NCBI GenBank assembly: GCA_028749105.1
Contig: JAQUQF010000067.1
Span: forward strand, 1 to 8,389
Source of the DNA: Acidobacteriota bacterium
GTDB lineage: Bacteria > Acidobacteriota > Aminicenantia > UBA2199
Length of the DNA stretch: 8,389 bases
Direction: 5' to 3'
Every line of letters begins with the position of its first letter. Position 1 is the first letter of the stretch. This document shows, one piece after another, positions 1 to 7,134 of this stretch. Both the position numbers and the translations under genes were made by a program. The notes under the pieces were generated by a model. It had not been told where the DNA came from. It did not search any database and saw nothing but the letters and a program-made list of their open reading frames with translations.

Positions 1-529
1 CCAGGGCGACCACCCGCCAATATTGCTCCTCGGTGGACAAAAGCACCTCGTTGCGGGCGAGCTGTTCCTTGTAGCCGCCTGCTTCGACGCCCAGGGAAGC
101 CAGTCTGTTGCCGTTGACGATCCGGCCACCGGCGAAGATCGGCTGGATGGCATTGAGCATGCCGAAGGTCCCCTTGCCGAACATGCCGATGGTTGAAGAG
201 GGGAAATAGGCGAACTGGGTGGCCAAAGGCAGGTGGGCCGGGTTGCCATCGTAGACCGGCAGGTTGCCGCCTTTGATGGTGAAGTCGAATAGCGGTTTGT
301 CGGCCTTGAACCGTACGGCCCCGGCGCTGAGCGAGGGGAAGTACTTGGTGAAGGCCGCCTTTTTCGCTTCGTGGGCGGCCTCGGTCTCCAATTGGCTGTT
401 CTTGATCCCGGCGTTGTTTTCGAGGGCCAGCCGCCGGCTTTGCTCCAGGGTCAGCCTGTCGCCGGCCGGGGCCAAGCCGGCCGCAAGCAGCCATATGGTT
501 GTCGCGAAAATGAATTTCATCTTTTTCAT
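1..529 (-). CDS. TolC-like outer-membrane efflux protein, N-terminal part (cut by window edge)
   Basis: The first 176 codons of an outer-membrane channel protein of the TolC/OEP family, which would form the exit duct for the RND pump encoded just upstream. It opens with a Sec signal peptide: basic MKKMK, a hydrophobic stretch at about residues 6-19, and likely cleavage after APA (residue 22). The mature start reads LTLEQSRRLALENNAGIKNS, the usual OEP opening in which a helix precedes the first beta strands. A later FPSLSAGA stretch (about residues 64-71) is also typical. The ATG at 529-527 overlaps the pump's TGA (528-526) as ATGA, and an AAGGGGG Shine-Dalgarno lies inside the pump's last codons, so translation is probably coupled. 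The family is usually 420-480 aa, so most of the gene lies beyond position 1. A second in-frame ATG at 520 is possible but has worse spacing. Substrate unknown. Confidence 0.92.
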   Translation of the reverse strand, partial: MKKMKFIFATTIWLLAAGLAPAGDRLTLEQSRRLALENNAGIKNSQLETEAAHEAKKAAFTKYFPSLSAGAVRFKADKPLFDFTIKGGNLPVYDGNPAHLPLATQFAYFPSSTIGMFGKGTFGMLNAIQPIFAGGRIVNGNRLASLGVEAGGYKEQLARNEVLLSTEEQYWRVVAL

Positions 530-3500
530 GCGGATTCCCCCTTGACGTGAGTTACGGGCTCGTTCTTGTGCAGAAGATAATAGAAGACCGGCAGCAGGAG
601 CAGGGAGAGGACCAGGGCGAAGAGGAGGCCGAAGCAGATGACCGAGCCCAGCGGCCCCCACAGTGACGAGCCGCTCAGGATCATGGGCACGACGCCGACC
701 GCGGCCGCCATGGCCGTCAGGAAGATCGGCCGCATCCGGCGCTTGCCCGCCGCGATGGCCGCCTCCTCCGGGCCGTATCCCTGTTCGCGGCGCAGCTCGT
801 CGGCGTACTGGACGTAGATGATGCCGTTGCGCACAACGATGCCGAACAGGGCGATCAGCCCGATGAAGGCCGTGATGCTGAACGGGTAGCCCGTGACCAG
901 GATGCCGAAGGCGGCGCCGAAGAGGGTCAGGGGCATGATGATCATGATCAGCAGCGACTTCTTCAGGCTGCGGAACTCGAACATCAGGATGAGGAAGATC
1001 AGGATGATGGTAACGATCATGGCGTAATAAAAGGGGGTGAAATAGTCCCGGCTCATCTCAAGCTCGCCGCCGTATTCGATGCGGACGCCAGCGGGGAGAT
1101 CCAGGCCGTCGATCAGCGGCTTGACCTTCCGGGTGACGGTGGACGCATACACGCCCCGCTCCACCGCGGCCAGCACGCTCAGCGTCCGCATCCCGTTGCG
1201 GCGGACGATCTCGCCTTCGGTCCAGGACGGCCTGAGCTCGGCCAGCTGGCGGAGCGGGATGGAAGCCCCGAGAAGCGGAGATGTGACATAGAGGTCCTCG
1301 ATGTCGCCCGGACCGGCATGCTCCATGCCTGCGAATTTCAGGCGCACCGGGAGCGGGTAATCGCCTTCCCAGACGGTGGCCACCGGCAGCCCCTTGGTCG
1401 CGGTCATCAGCGAGTAGTTGAGCATGGCTTTGGGAACACCCAGGCGGTTGGCCTCGTCCTTGCGGATCTTCACCTCCACTCCCTGGATCGGCTGCCGGAA
1501 GTCGCTGCGCACCAGGGCCACGCCCCTGGCTGCCCTGAGGATGGCCGCGACCTTGACGGCAGCCGCCTTCAGGTCCTGGATGTCATCGCCGCCGATCCGC
1601 ACCTCGATCGGCTCGACGAAGTTGACCAGCTCCAGCTGCTTCCACTTGACCTCGGCCGCTGGGTAACGGCCGGCGAATTTCCGGCTGTATTCGTCGAGGA
1701 TGCGCATGGTGGATTCATTGGAGTCGGTCAGGACGACCAGCTGGCCCAGGTCCCGCGAAGGGAAGCGCGGGGCATAGATGGAGTGGAAACGCGGCGAGCT
1801 GGTGCCGACGAACGCGGTCACCACCTTGACCCGGGCGTCCTTCATGAGCTGCCCCTCGAGGTCCCGCATCACGGCATCGGTCTCCTGCAGCGAGCTCCCG
1901 GAGGGCAACGTGACCTCGACGGCGAACTGGTTGCGCTCGATCTTGGGAAAGGGCTGGGTGGGGACCATGAATATGATGGCCAGGCCGACGGCGAAGGAGA
2001 GGGCGCCGACGGCGATGACCAGCGCCTTCCTTTTGAAGACCTTCTCCACGATGCGGTCGTAGTGCCGCTGCAAGCCGGAGAGGAACGCCGCCCGGCGCCC
2101 GGCCCGGTCGCTCTTGACGCCATGGTGGATGAAGCGGTAGCACATGAGCGGCGTGAGCAGCGAGGCGGCCATGAGCGAGGCGGTCAGGGCGGTGATGACC
2201 GTCGGCGGCATGGAGCGGATGAAGTCCCCGGCCATGCCGGTCAAAAAGAAGCGCATGGGCACGAAGCAGCCGATGATGATGATGGTGGCCGCGAAGATCG
2301 ATGGAAAAAGCTCCTTGACGCTGAGCGAGGCCGCCGAGCGACGGTCGAAGCCCAGGTCGAGCTTCTCGACATAGTTGTCGATGATGACGATGGGATCGTC
2401 GACGACCAGCCCCAGCACCAGGATGAGCGACGCCAGGGAGACCGTCTGCAGGTCGATGCCGAAGGCCCACAGGATGCCCAGCGTCGAGAGGATGGTCACC
2501 GGGATGGTGGCCGCCGCGGCCAGGGCCACGCGGCCGGGAAGCAGGATCAGGGTCACGGCGATGACCGCGAGGATGGCGATGGCGAATTCCTTCAGGAAGC
2601 TGCCGATGGACTTGGCCACGGCGTCGGGGATGTTGGAAATGATCTCGATCGTGACGTCGGCGGGCAGGGTCTTCTGGAAAGCGGCGATCACCTTGCCGAC
2701 GTCGCGGCCGAAGTCCACGATATTGTTCCCGCTCTGCATCTCCAGCGAGACGACCAGGCATTTCTTGCCGTCGACCCGGACGGTTGACTGGGGCTCCTCA
2801 TACTCGCGGACGATGCGCGCCACGTCCTTCAGGCGGACGACCGTGCCGGTGGGATCGGCGTAGATGATCTGTTCGGCCAGGTCGTTCTCGGTCCGGTAGC
2901 TGGCGGGGATGTGCAGGGGGCGGATGAGCGTGCCGTCGTCCAGTTCGCCGGCGTAGCCGGCCGCGCTCTGGGGAACGATGGCCGCGGCCAGGGTCAGGGG
3001 CCGGATGCCGTAGCGGGCCAGCCTGGCATTGTCCAGGTAGACGTTGATCTCTTCGCGTTGGGCGCCGTAACGCTTGACCCGGGACACCGACGCCACGCGC
3101 CGGACGTCGCTCTCCAGCCGCTTGATGCAGTCCTCCAGCTGCCGGTAGGTCTTGCCGTCGGAGCGGACCGACAGAAGCAGGGCCGAGGTGTTGCCAAAGT
3201 CATTGTCCGCGCTGAGCGAGACAACGCCGGCGGGAAGCTGGGCCTTCAGCTCGTTCAGGCCGTGGCGCAGCTTCAGCCAGAAGCCGTCGGGATCCTTCTC
3301 CCTTTCCGTGACCTCGACGTAGACGATCATCACGTTCTCCCGGGAGACGGAATAGGTCTTGGAGCGCCTGACCGACTTGTACTGGAAGAGGTATTTTTCA
3401 ACCTTGTCCGTGAGTTCGGTCTCGACCTGCTCCGCAGAGGCGCCGGGATAGACGCCCACGATGATCCCCTGGCGGATCTTGATTTCGGGGAACTCGTCCC

Positions 3501-3615
3501 TGGGCATCTTGACCAGGGCCGTGACGCCGGCACCGACGAGGATGAGGACGAGCAGGACGATCGGCTGCCAGTAGCGCAGCAGGACGTCGATCAGTTGGCG
3601 CTTCTTCTCCGTCAT
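526..3615 (-). CDS. RND-family efflux transporter, AcrB/HAE-like inner-membrane pump
   Basis: A 1029-aa proton-driven pump of the resistance-nodulation-division family, which would trim-assemble with the adaptor and TolC-like neighbours to span both membranes. Length is normal (about 1030-1050). The first helix is at about residues 17-35 and is followed by the first periplasmic porter/docking region (about 37-340). A helix bundle at about 340-555 contains the acidic pair D406-D407 in LVVDDPIVIIDN, equivalent to AcrB D407/D408. The second periplasmic region is about 556-862 and the last helices about 863-1015. R962 in RMRPI matches AcrB R971. The position of AcrB K940 is filled by R929 (VVRNGI), a charge-conserving change. 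AGAGGAGA lies 5 nt before the ATG, and the gene starts 22 nt after the adaptor stop. The CusA-type heavy-metal signature (Met-rich relay) is not obvious, so a hydrophobe/amphiphile exporter is more likely. The actual substrate cannot be told. Confidence 0.96.
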   Translation of the reverse strand: MTEKKRQLIDVLLRYWQPIVLLVLILVGAGVTALVKMPRDEFPEIKIRQGIIVGVYPGASAEQVETELTDKVEKYLFQYKSVRRSKTYSVSRENVMIVYVEVTEREKDPDGFWLKLRHGLNELKAQLPAGVVSLSADNDFGNTSALLLSVRSDGKTYRQLEDCIKRLESDVRRVASVSRVKRYGAQREEINVYLDNARLARYGIRPLTLAAAIVPQSAAGYAGELDDGTLIRPLHIPASYRTENDLAEQIIYADPTGTVVRLKDVARIVREYEEPQSTVRVDGKKCLVVSLEMQSGNNIVDFGRDVGKVIAAFQKTLPADVTIEIISNIPDAVAKSIGSFLKEFAIAILAVIAVTLILLPGRVALAAAATIPVTILSTLGILWAFGIDLQTVSLASLILVLGLVVDDPIVIIDNYVEKLDLGFDRRSAASLSVKELFPSIFAATIIIIGCFVPMRFFLTGMAGDFIRSMPPTVITALTASLMAASLLTPLMCYRFIHHGVKSDRAGRRAAFLSGLQRHYDRIVEKVFKRKALVIAVGALSFAVGLAIIFMVPTQPFPKIERNQFAVEVTLPSGSSLQETDAVMRDLEGQLMKDARVKVVTAFVGTSSPRFHSIYAPRFPSRDLGQLVVLTDSNESTMRILDEYSRKFAGRYPAAEVKWKQLELVNFVEPIEVRIGGDDIQDLKAAAVKVAAILRAARGVALVRSDFRQPIQGVEVKIRKDEANRLGVPKAMLNYSLMTATKGLPVATVWEGDYPLPVRLKFAGMEHAGPGDIEDLYVTSPLLGASIPLRQLAELRPSWTEGEIVRRNGMRTLSVLAAVERGVYASTVTRKVKPLIDGLDLPAGVRIEYGGELEMSRDYFTPFYYAMIVTIILIFLILMFEFRSLKKSLLIMIIMPLTLFGAAFGILVTGYPFSITAFIGLIALFGIVVRNGIIYVQYADELRREQGYGPEEAAIAAGKRRMRPIFLTAMAAAVGVVPMILSGSSLWGPLGSVICFGLLFALVLSLLLLPVFYYLLHKNEPVTHVKGESA

Positions 3616-3637
3616 GGCGGTCTCCTCTTGCCGGTGG

Positions 3638-4684
3638 CTATTTTTCGACGACGTCGACGGTTGCCCCGTCGACGAGCTTGTGCTGGCCGTAGACTACAAT
3701 GGCGTCGCCCGCGCTCAAGCCCGCGGTGATCCGGATGCCGTTCTGGAGCAGCTCGCCCAGCGTGACGTTGCGCACGAAAGCCTTGTTGCCGCTCCGGTCG
3801 AGGCAATAGACGTAGTGGCGGCCGGTCTCGTCGACCAGGACGGCCTGGTTTGGGATGACCAGTCCCGAGCTCCTTTCCAGCCCCTTGACGACCGCCGTGC
3901 AGACCATGCCGGGCTTGATCGCCCGGTCGCGATTGGCGACGGCGATCCGTATCCTGTACGAGTGGGTGATGGGATCGGCCAGAACGCCGATCGTCTCGAT
4001 CTTGCCGGCGAATTCCCGCGAGCCCAGGGCCCCGATCCGGATCGCGGCCCGGTCGCCCTGGTGGAGCAGCGCGATGTCGTTCTCCGGGACGGGAACGCGG
4101 GCAAAGACCTTGTCGATCCTGACGATGGTGATCGAGTCCAGGCTGGGCATGGCCACCATGCCCGGCTCGATGCCCCGCTTGCCGACGGTACCGGCGGTGT
4201 TGGCGCGCAGGCGGCAGTCGTCGACGCTCTTTTTGGCGATGGCCGCAGCCGCCCTGGCCTTTTGCAGCCCGGTCTCTACCTCGATGTATTTGACTTCGGG
4301 CAGGTTTCCATTCTTGTACATCCGAGCCAGGCGGTTGAAGGCGTCCTCGGCCTGCTTCCTGGTCGCCTCGGCCATCTCGAGGACCTGGCGGTAGCTCGCG
4401 TCGTCAAGCTCGGCCAGGAGCGCGCCCTTGGCGACGACGTCGCCCTCGTTCACGTACACCCGGGTCACCGTCCCGGTCACGGAAAAACTCTGGGGCAGGG
4501 TTTCCGATTCCGTGATGGTCCCGCTGTAGGCGAATTCCCGGCCGGTCTCGGCCGGGGCGACGCGGACGGCCTTGACCCTGACCGGGCGGGTCTCCATTCC
4601 CGCCTCGCGGCGGGCCCGGCAGCCGGTGAAGATGACGGAAAGCGCGAGGAATGCGCCGCATGCTGTTCTGACTCTCAAGCTCAA
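3638..4684 (-). CDS. RND efflux membrane-fusion (adaptor) lipoprotein, HlyD/AcrA family
   Basis: The periplasmic adaptor that links the RND pump to the outer-membrane channel. I start it at TTG 4684-4682 because a perfect AAGGAGG (4696-4690) sits 5 nt upstream; this gives 348 aa with a clean lipoprotein signal. MSLRVRTAC is followed by a hydrophobic core and the lipobox FTGC with Cys22 as the likely lipidated residue. The longer in-frame reading from 4750 would bury this signal 22 residues inside the protein. Domains in order: first half of the beta-barrel/lipoyl region (about 37-97, with VTRVYVNEGDVVAKGALLAE as the lipoyl half-motif), an alpha-helical hairpin (about 98-157), the second lipoyl half (about 158-185, RANTAGTVGKRGIEPGM), the beta-barrel (about 190-265, including DPITHSYRIRI), and a membrane-proximal domain to the end. 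The hairpin is short, as in many AcrA-like proteins from environmental bacteria. It lies 62 nt after the tetR stop. Confidence 0.94.
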   Translation of the reverse strand: MSLRVRTACGAFLALSVIFTGCRARREAGMETRPVRVKAVRVAPAETGREFAYSGTITESETLPQSFSVTGTVTRVYVNEGDVVAKGALLAELDDASYRQVLEMAEATRKQAEDAFNRLARMYKNGNLPEVKYIEVETGLQKARAAAAIAKKSVDDCRLRANTAGTVGKRGIEPGMVAMPSLDSITIVRIDKVFARVPVPENDIALLHQGDRAAIRIGALGSREFAGKIETIGVLADPITHSYRIRIAVANRDRAIKPGMVCTAVVKGLERSSGLVIPNQAVLVDETGRHYVYCLDRSGNKAFVRNVTLGELLQNGIRITAGLSAGDAIVVYGQHKLVDGATVDVVEK

Positions 4685-4689
4685 TTTGT

Positions 4690-4696
4690 CCTCCTT
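4690..4696 (-). promoter_or_regulatory. Ribosome binding site that fixes the TTG start of the adaptor gene
   Basis: AAGGAGG, a perfect anti-16S match, is followed by ACAAA and then TTG at 4684. No ATG or GTG lies at a comparable spacing, and the resulting N-terminus is a textbook lipoprotein signal. This supports TTG as the real initiation codon. Confidence 0.85.
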
Positions 4697-4746
4697 CGCA
4701 AATGACATGCCGAAACGAATAGCGGAAAATCCGGATCGCGTGCGCA

Positions 4747-5319
4747 TCAAAGGCCTTCGGACAGAAGCGCGATGATCTGGTCGATGGTCTTCTTGTCGTC
4801 GCTCTCTATGAACAGGCTTATAATCAGGCTTCTCATGATGGTCACGATGGCCTGGCTGGTGTCGCTGATGTCGTGGCGGCCGATGATCCTGAACTCCTTC
4901 CTCTTTTTCCCGAACCTGAGTATCTCCTCAACCGCTTCTTCTTCCAAGGCATGGTACTTGTCTATGACCTTCCGCAGGACCCCCGGGGTGGCCCTCATCT
5001 CCCCCCTGGCAATCTCGTAGAGGGTGATGGCGCGCCGGGTCTCGCGAAAGGAGGTGTAAACGTAGGTCAGGAGTTTTTCCCTGGCTGTCTTTTTCTTTTC
5101 CACTTCTTCCCGGACGATGCGGATGATCCGTTCGGCCTGGGCCGTGGCCACGGCCTCGAGCACGGCTTCCTTGTCCTTGAAATAATAGTAGAGCGAGCTC
5201 TTGGCCTTCCCGGCCTCCTGCGCGATATCCTCCATCGTGGTCTTGCGGATGCCCCATTTCTGGAAGAGCGTCTCGGCCGCCGCGAGAATGGAAGCGCTGA
5301 TCATGTCTTTTTTTTTCAT
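4747..5319 (-). CDS. TetR/AcrR-family transcriptional regulator
   Basis: A 190-aa one-domain-plus-ligand-domain repressor, normal for the family. The N-terminal DNA-binding domain spans about residues 6-52. Its helix-turn-helix is at about 28-47 (TTMEDIAQEAGKAKSSLYYY), followed by the usual FKDKEAVLEAV. The all-helical C-terminal half (about 60-190) would hold the ligand pocket and dimer interface, and it is too divergent to name an inducer. The start at ATG 5319 gives the standard short MKKKDMISAS lead. The open frame continues upstream to 5505, but that part crosses the promoter and operator and is not coding. AAAGG lies 8 nt before the ATG. It is the first gene of the efflux operon and its own promoter carries a palindrome that fits a TetR operator, so autorepression relieved by a pump substrate is the natural inference. 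Codons 2-4 form a run of nine A residues. Confidence 0.93.
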   Translation of the reverse strand: MKKKDMISASILAAAETLFQKWGIRKTTMEDIAQEAGKAKSSLYYYFKDKEAVLEAVATAQAERIIRIVREEVEKKKTAREKLLTYVYTSFRETRRAITLYEIARGEMRATPGVLRKVIDKYHALEEEAVEEILRFGKKRKEFRIIGRHDISDTSQAIVTIMRSLIISLFIESDDKKTIDQIIALLSEGL

Positions 5320-5369
5320 TATATTGACCTTTCGACCAATATTGTATTTTGGTCGAAATCCAATATAAT
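5318..5369. promoter_or_regulatory. Nested palindrome, probable TetR operator of the efflux operon
   Basis: The inner arms TTTCGACCAA (5330-5339) and TTGGTCGAAA (5349-5358) are a perfect 10-bp inverted repeat around a 9-nt AT-rich spacer, with dyad centre at about 5344. The outer arms ATTATATTG (5318-5326) and CAATATAAT (5361-5369) are a second perfect 9-bp inverted repeat with its centre only half a base away. The inner repeat begins just downstream of the -10 box and covers the expected transcription start. The outer arms overlap the -10 box on one side and the tetR start codon on the other. Position and symmetry suit a TetR dimer, or pair of dimers, blocking the promoter. That the neighbouring TetR binds here is inference. 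Confidence 0.75.
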
Positions 5370-5390
5370 CCAATCCAACCCCGATGTCAA
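5362..5390 (-). promoter_or_regulatory. Sigma70-type promoter of the tetR-efflux operon
   Basis: Reading the minus strand, TTGACA (5390-5385) is followed by a 17-nt spacer and TATATT (5367-5362), a perfect -35 and a 5/6 -10. The start site would fall near 5355, inside the inner operator arm, giving a leader of about 36 nt before the tetR ATG at 5319. I see no other promoter of this quality within the operon, so it probably drives all four genes. Confidence 0.7.
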
Positions 5391-5488
5391 GAGGAAAGCA
5401 GGGAGGCCGCTGCCCGGGCTGGAGGAGGGGAGCTACGGTTTGAATTGTGCGGAAATGATCGTGCAGCTGTTTTAACTGCCTTCCGCAA

Positions 5489-5500
5489 TGGCGATCGCCA
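5489..5500. repeat. 12-bp perfect palindrome between the decarboxylase and efflux operons
   Basis: TGGCGATCGCCA reads the same on both strands and lies 37 nt after the oadB-like stop. Next to it, CAGGCA (5499-5504) and TGCCTG (5521-5526) form a separate 6-bp inverted repeat with a 16-nt loop. Neither is followed by a clear T-run on the minus strand, so I do not call a Rho-independent terminator. The rest of 5391-5536 shows no gene. Confidence 0.5.
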
Positions 5501-5536
5501 GGCACATGCCGCTTTTTCGCTGCCTGACGCGATCTC

Positions 5537-6988
5537 TCAGTTGAAAAGGGCGATCATGACGCCGGCGGCGATGGCCGTGCCGATCACCCCGGAAACGTTC
5601 GCCGCCATGGCGTGCATGATGAGGTAGTTACCCGGATCGGCTTTCTGGCCCATCGTATGGGACACCCGTGCCGCCATCGGCACGGCGGATACTCCCGCCG
5701 ATCCGATCAGCGGGTTGATCGGGTCCCTGGAGAAGACATTCATCAGCTTGGCGATCACTATCCCCCCGGCGCTGCCCAGGGAGAAGGCGACCAGCCCCAG
5801 CACGACGATGCCCAGGGTCGCCGGCTGCATGAACTTCTCCGGCGTCATCTGGGCGCCGACGCCGAGGGAGAGGAGGATCGAGGTGATGTTCAGCAGCTCG
5901 TTCTGCAGCGTGCGCGCCAGCCGGTCGACGATGCCGATCTCACGAATGAAGTTGCCGAAAGCCAGCGTGCCGATCAGGGGGGTGGCGGCCGGGATGAGCA
6001 GAACGGTGAGCATGGTGATGATGATCGGGAAAAGGATCTTTTCGGTCTTGCTTACCGGCCGGGCCTGCTTCATCCTGATCTTGCGCTCGCGCTGCGTCGT
6101 CAGCGCCATCATGATCGGCGGCTGGATGAGCGGCACCAGGGCCATGTAGGAATAGGCCGCGACGGCGATGGGGCCGAGCAGGTGGGTGGCCAGGTTGGCG
6201 GCGATATAGATCGAGGTGGGGCCGTCGGCGCCGCCGATGATCGAGATGGCGCAGGCCTCCTTCAGGGTATAGGAGAATCCCGGGATCAGGTTCATCAGCA
6301 CGGCGCCGATGACCGTGCCGAAGACGCCGATCTGGGCGGCGGCGCCCAGAAGGGCGAGCTTGGGTTTGGCGATCAGCGGCCCGAAATCTGTCAGGGCGCC
6401 GATGCCCATGAAGATGATCAGCGGGAAGAACTCGTTGCCGACGCCCGATTCGTATATGATCTTGAGAAACCCGGGCACGCCGTTGGCCATGCCGCCCATG
6501 TTGGCGATGGGCACGTTCACCAGCAGGGTGCCGAAGCCGATCGGGATCAGCAGCAGCGGCTCGAAGTTCTTGGCCACGCCGAGCCAGAGCAATACCAGGC
6601 CGACCAGGATCATGAGCAGGCTCTGCCAGCCATGGACGGTGACGGGTTTTCCGGCTGCGTCCAGGGCCGTCTGCTTGCCGTTGAGGAAGGCATTGACGCC
6701 GGTCGTTTTGACGATGCTCTTCAGGAAACGGGAAAAGGAGAAATCCTTGAGATTGGCCTGGTCGCGCTTCTCCTGGCTCATCGGCGCCTCGCCGGCCGGC
6801 CGCGCTGCCGCGGGCGATTCATTGCCCGGATCATTTTTAACGGCGACCGGTTTCTCGCTGCTCGCAGGTTCAGCTTGGACCGCCCCCGAAGAAATGGCTC
6901 GCGCCCGGAGTGAAAAATATCCCAGGCAGCCGATGACGATCAATCCGACCAGGGTGACCAGCAGGATCAACGGCTTGTTCTGGTTCAT
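5537..6988 (-). CDS. oadB: Na+-translocating decarboxylase beta subunit (OadB/GcdB family) with N-terminal extension
   Basis: A polytopic membrane protein that, in this family, decarboxylates the carboxybiotin group delivered by the carrier and couples this to Na+ export. The signatures are unmistakable: FEPLLLIPIGFG (about 142-153), GGADGPTSIY (252-261), AYSYMALVPLIQPP (278-291) and NPLIGSAGVSAVPMAARVS (425-443). D255, Y281, N425, G429, S434 and R441 match the functionally important D203, Y229, N373, G377, S382 and R389 of Klebsiella OadB with a constant 52-residue offset (recalled numbering). At 483 aa it is longer than GcdB-type proteins (about 375). The extra part is an N-terminal helix (about 7-25), an Ala/Pro/Glu-rich linker (about 35-75) and a short region before the core begins near 120. 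It lacks the long loop found near residues 60-110 of enterobacterial OadB. The ATG overlaps the upstream TGA as ATGA. The substrate acid (oxaloacetate, glutaconyl-CoA, methylmalonyl-CoA) cannot be told because no alpha subunit is present. Confidence 0.94.
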   Translation of the reverse strand: MNQNKPLILLVTLVGLIVIGCLGYFSLRARAISSGAVQAEPASSEKPVAVKNDPGNESPAAARPAGEAPMSQEKRDQANLKDFSFSRFLKSIVKTTGVNAFLNGKQTALDAAGKPVTVHGWQSLLMILVGLVLLWLGVAKNFEPLLLIPIGFGTLLVNVPIANMGGMANGVPGFLKIIYESGVGNEFFPLIIFMGIGALTDFGPLIAKPKLALLGAAAQIGVFGTVIGAVLMNLIPGFSYTLKEACAISIIGGADGPTSIYIAANLATHLLGPIAVAAYSYMALVPLIQPPIMMALTTQRERKIRMKQARPVSKTEKILFPIIITMLTVLLIPAATPLIGTLAFGNFIREIGIVDRLARTLQNELLNITSILLSLGVGAQMTPEKFMQPATLGIVVLGLVAFSLGSAGGIVIAKLMNVFSRDPINPLIGSAGVSAVPMAARVSHTMGQKADPGNYLIMHAMAANVSGVIGTAIAAGVMIALFN

Positions 6989-7134
6989 TTCGCCTGCTCC
7001 TTGTCCTTGCCGAGCATTTTGAGCACCCGGGCATTGAGCTGGATGGCCATGATCATGAGCAGGATAAAGCTGAACACCACTCCCATGCCGACCACGATGA
7101 TCATCAGCGCTTTGGACAATAATTCTGAAATCAT
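6985..7134 (-). CDS. Minimal OadG-like decarboxylase gamma subunit
   Basis: A 49-aa protein: short amphipathic start MISELLSKA, a single membrane helix (about residues 9-30) containing GMGVVFSFILLMIMAI, then a basic tail ending GKDKEQAK. The GMGxVF motif inside one N-terminal helix is characteristic of OadG-family gamma subunits, which anchor the decarboxylase complex and help its assembly. The classical OadG is about 80-110 aa with a C-terminal, partly metal-binding, hydrophilic tail; here that tail is almost absent. The start is ATG 7134-7132, with AAAGGAG 9 nt upstream. An overlapping ATG 10 nt further upstream reaches a stop after two more codons and is not used. The stop overlaps the oadB-like ATG by 4 nt, so the two are probably translated together. 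Its identity rests on the short motif plus the tight oadB linkage. Confidence 0.8.
   Translation of the reverse strand: MISELLSKALMIIVVGMGVVFSFILLMIMAIQLNARVLKMLGKDKEQAK

Noticed and set aside
1318..2787. Long plus-strand open frame (489 codons) antisense to the RND pump
   Set aside because: It is His/Asp/Arg/Gly-rich with no recognisable domain, as expected for the shadow of a GC-rich gene; the minus-strand RND protein is unambiguous.
3614..4705. Plus-strand open frame (363 codons) antisense to the adaptor gene
   Set aside because: It is a shadow of the membrane-fusion gene, with no Shine-Dalgarno or domain.
5342..5369. Possible plus-strand promoter with a perfect TATAAT at 5364-5369
   Set aside because: The -35 (TTGTAT) is weak, no plus-strand gene follows, and the TATAAT is explained by the outer arm of the palindrome.
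5320..5505. N-terminal extension of the TetR reading frame to 5505
   Set aside because: It would translate through the promoter and operator, and the added 62 residues do not resemble a TetR N-terminus; ATG 5319 gives the standard start.
5499..5526. Rho-independent terminator for oadG-oadB
   Set aside because: The stem is only 6 bp with a 16-nt loop and no U-run follows on the minus strand.
5612..6913. Plus-strand open frame (433 codons) antisense to the beta subunit
   Set aside because: Low-complexity charged translation with no family features; the opposite strand carries all OadB motifs.
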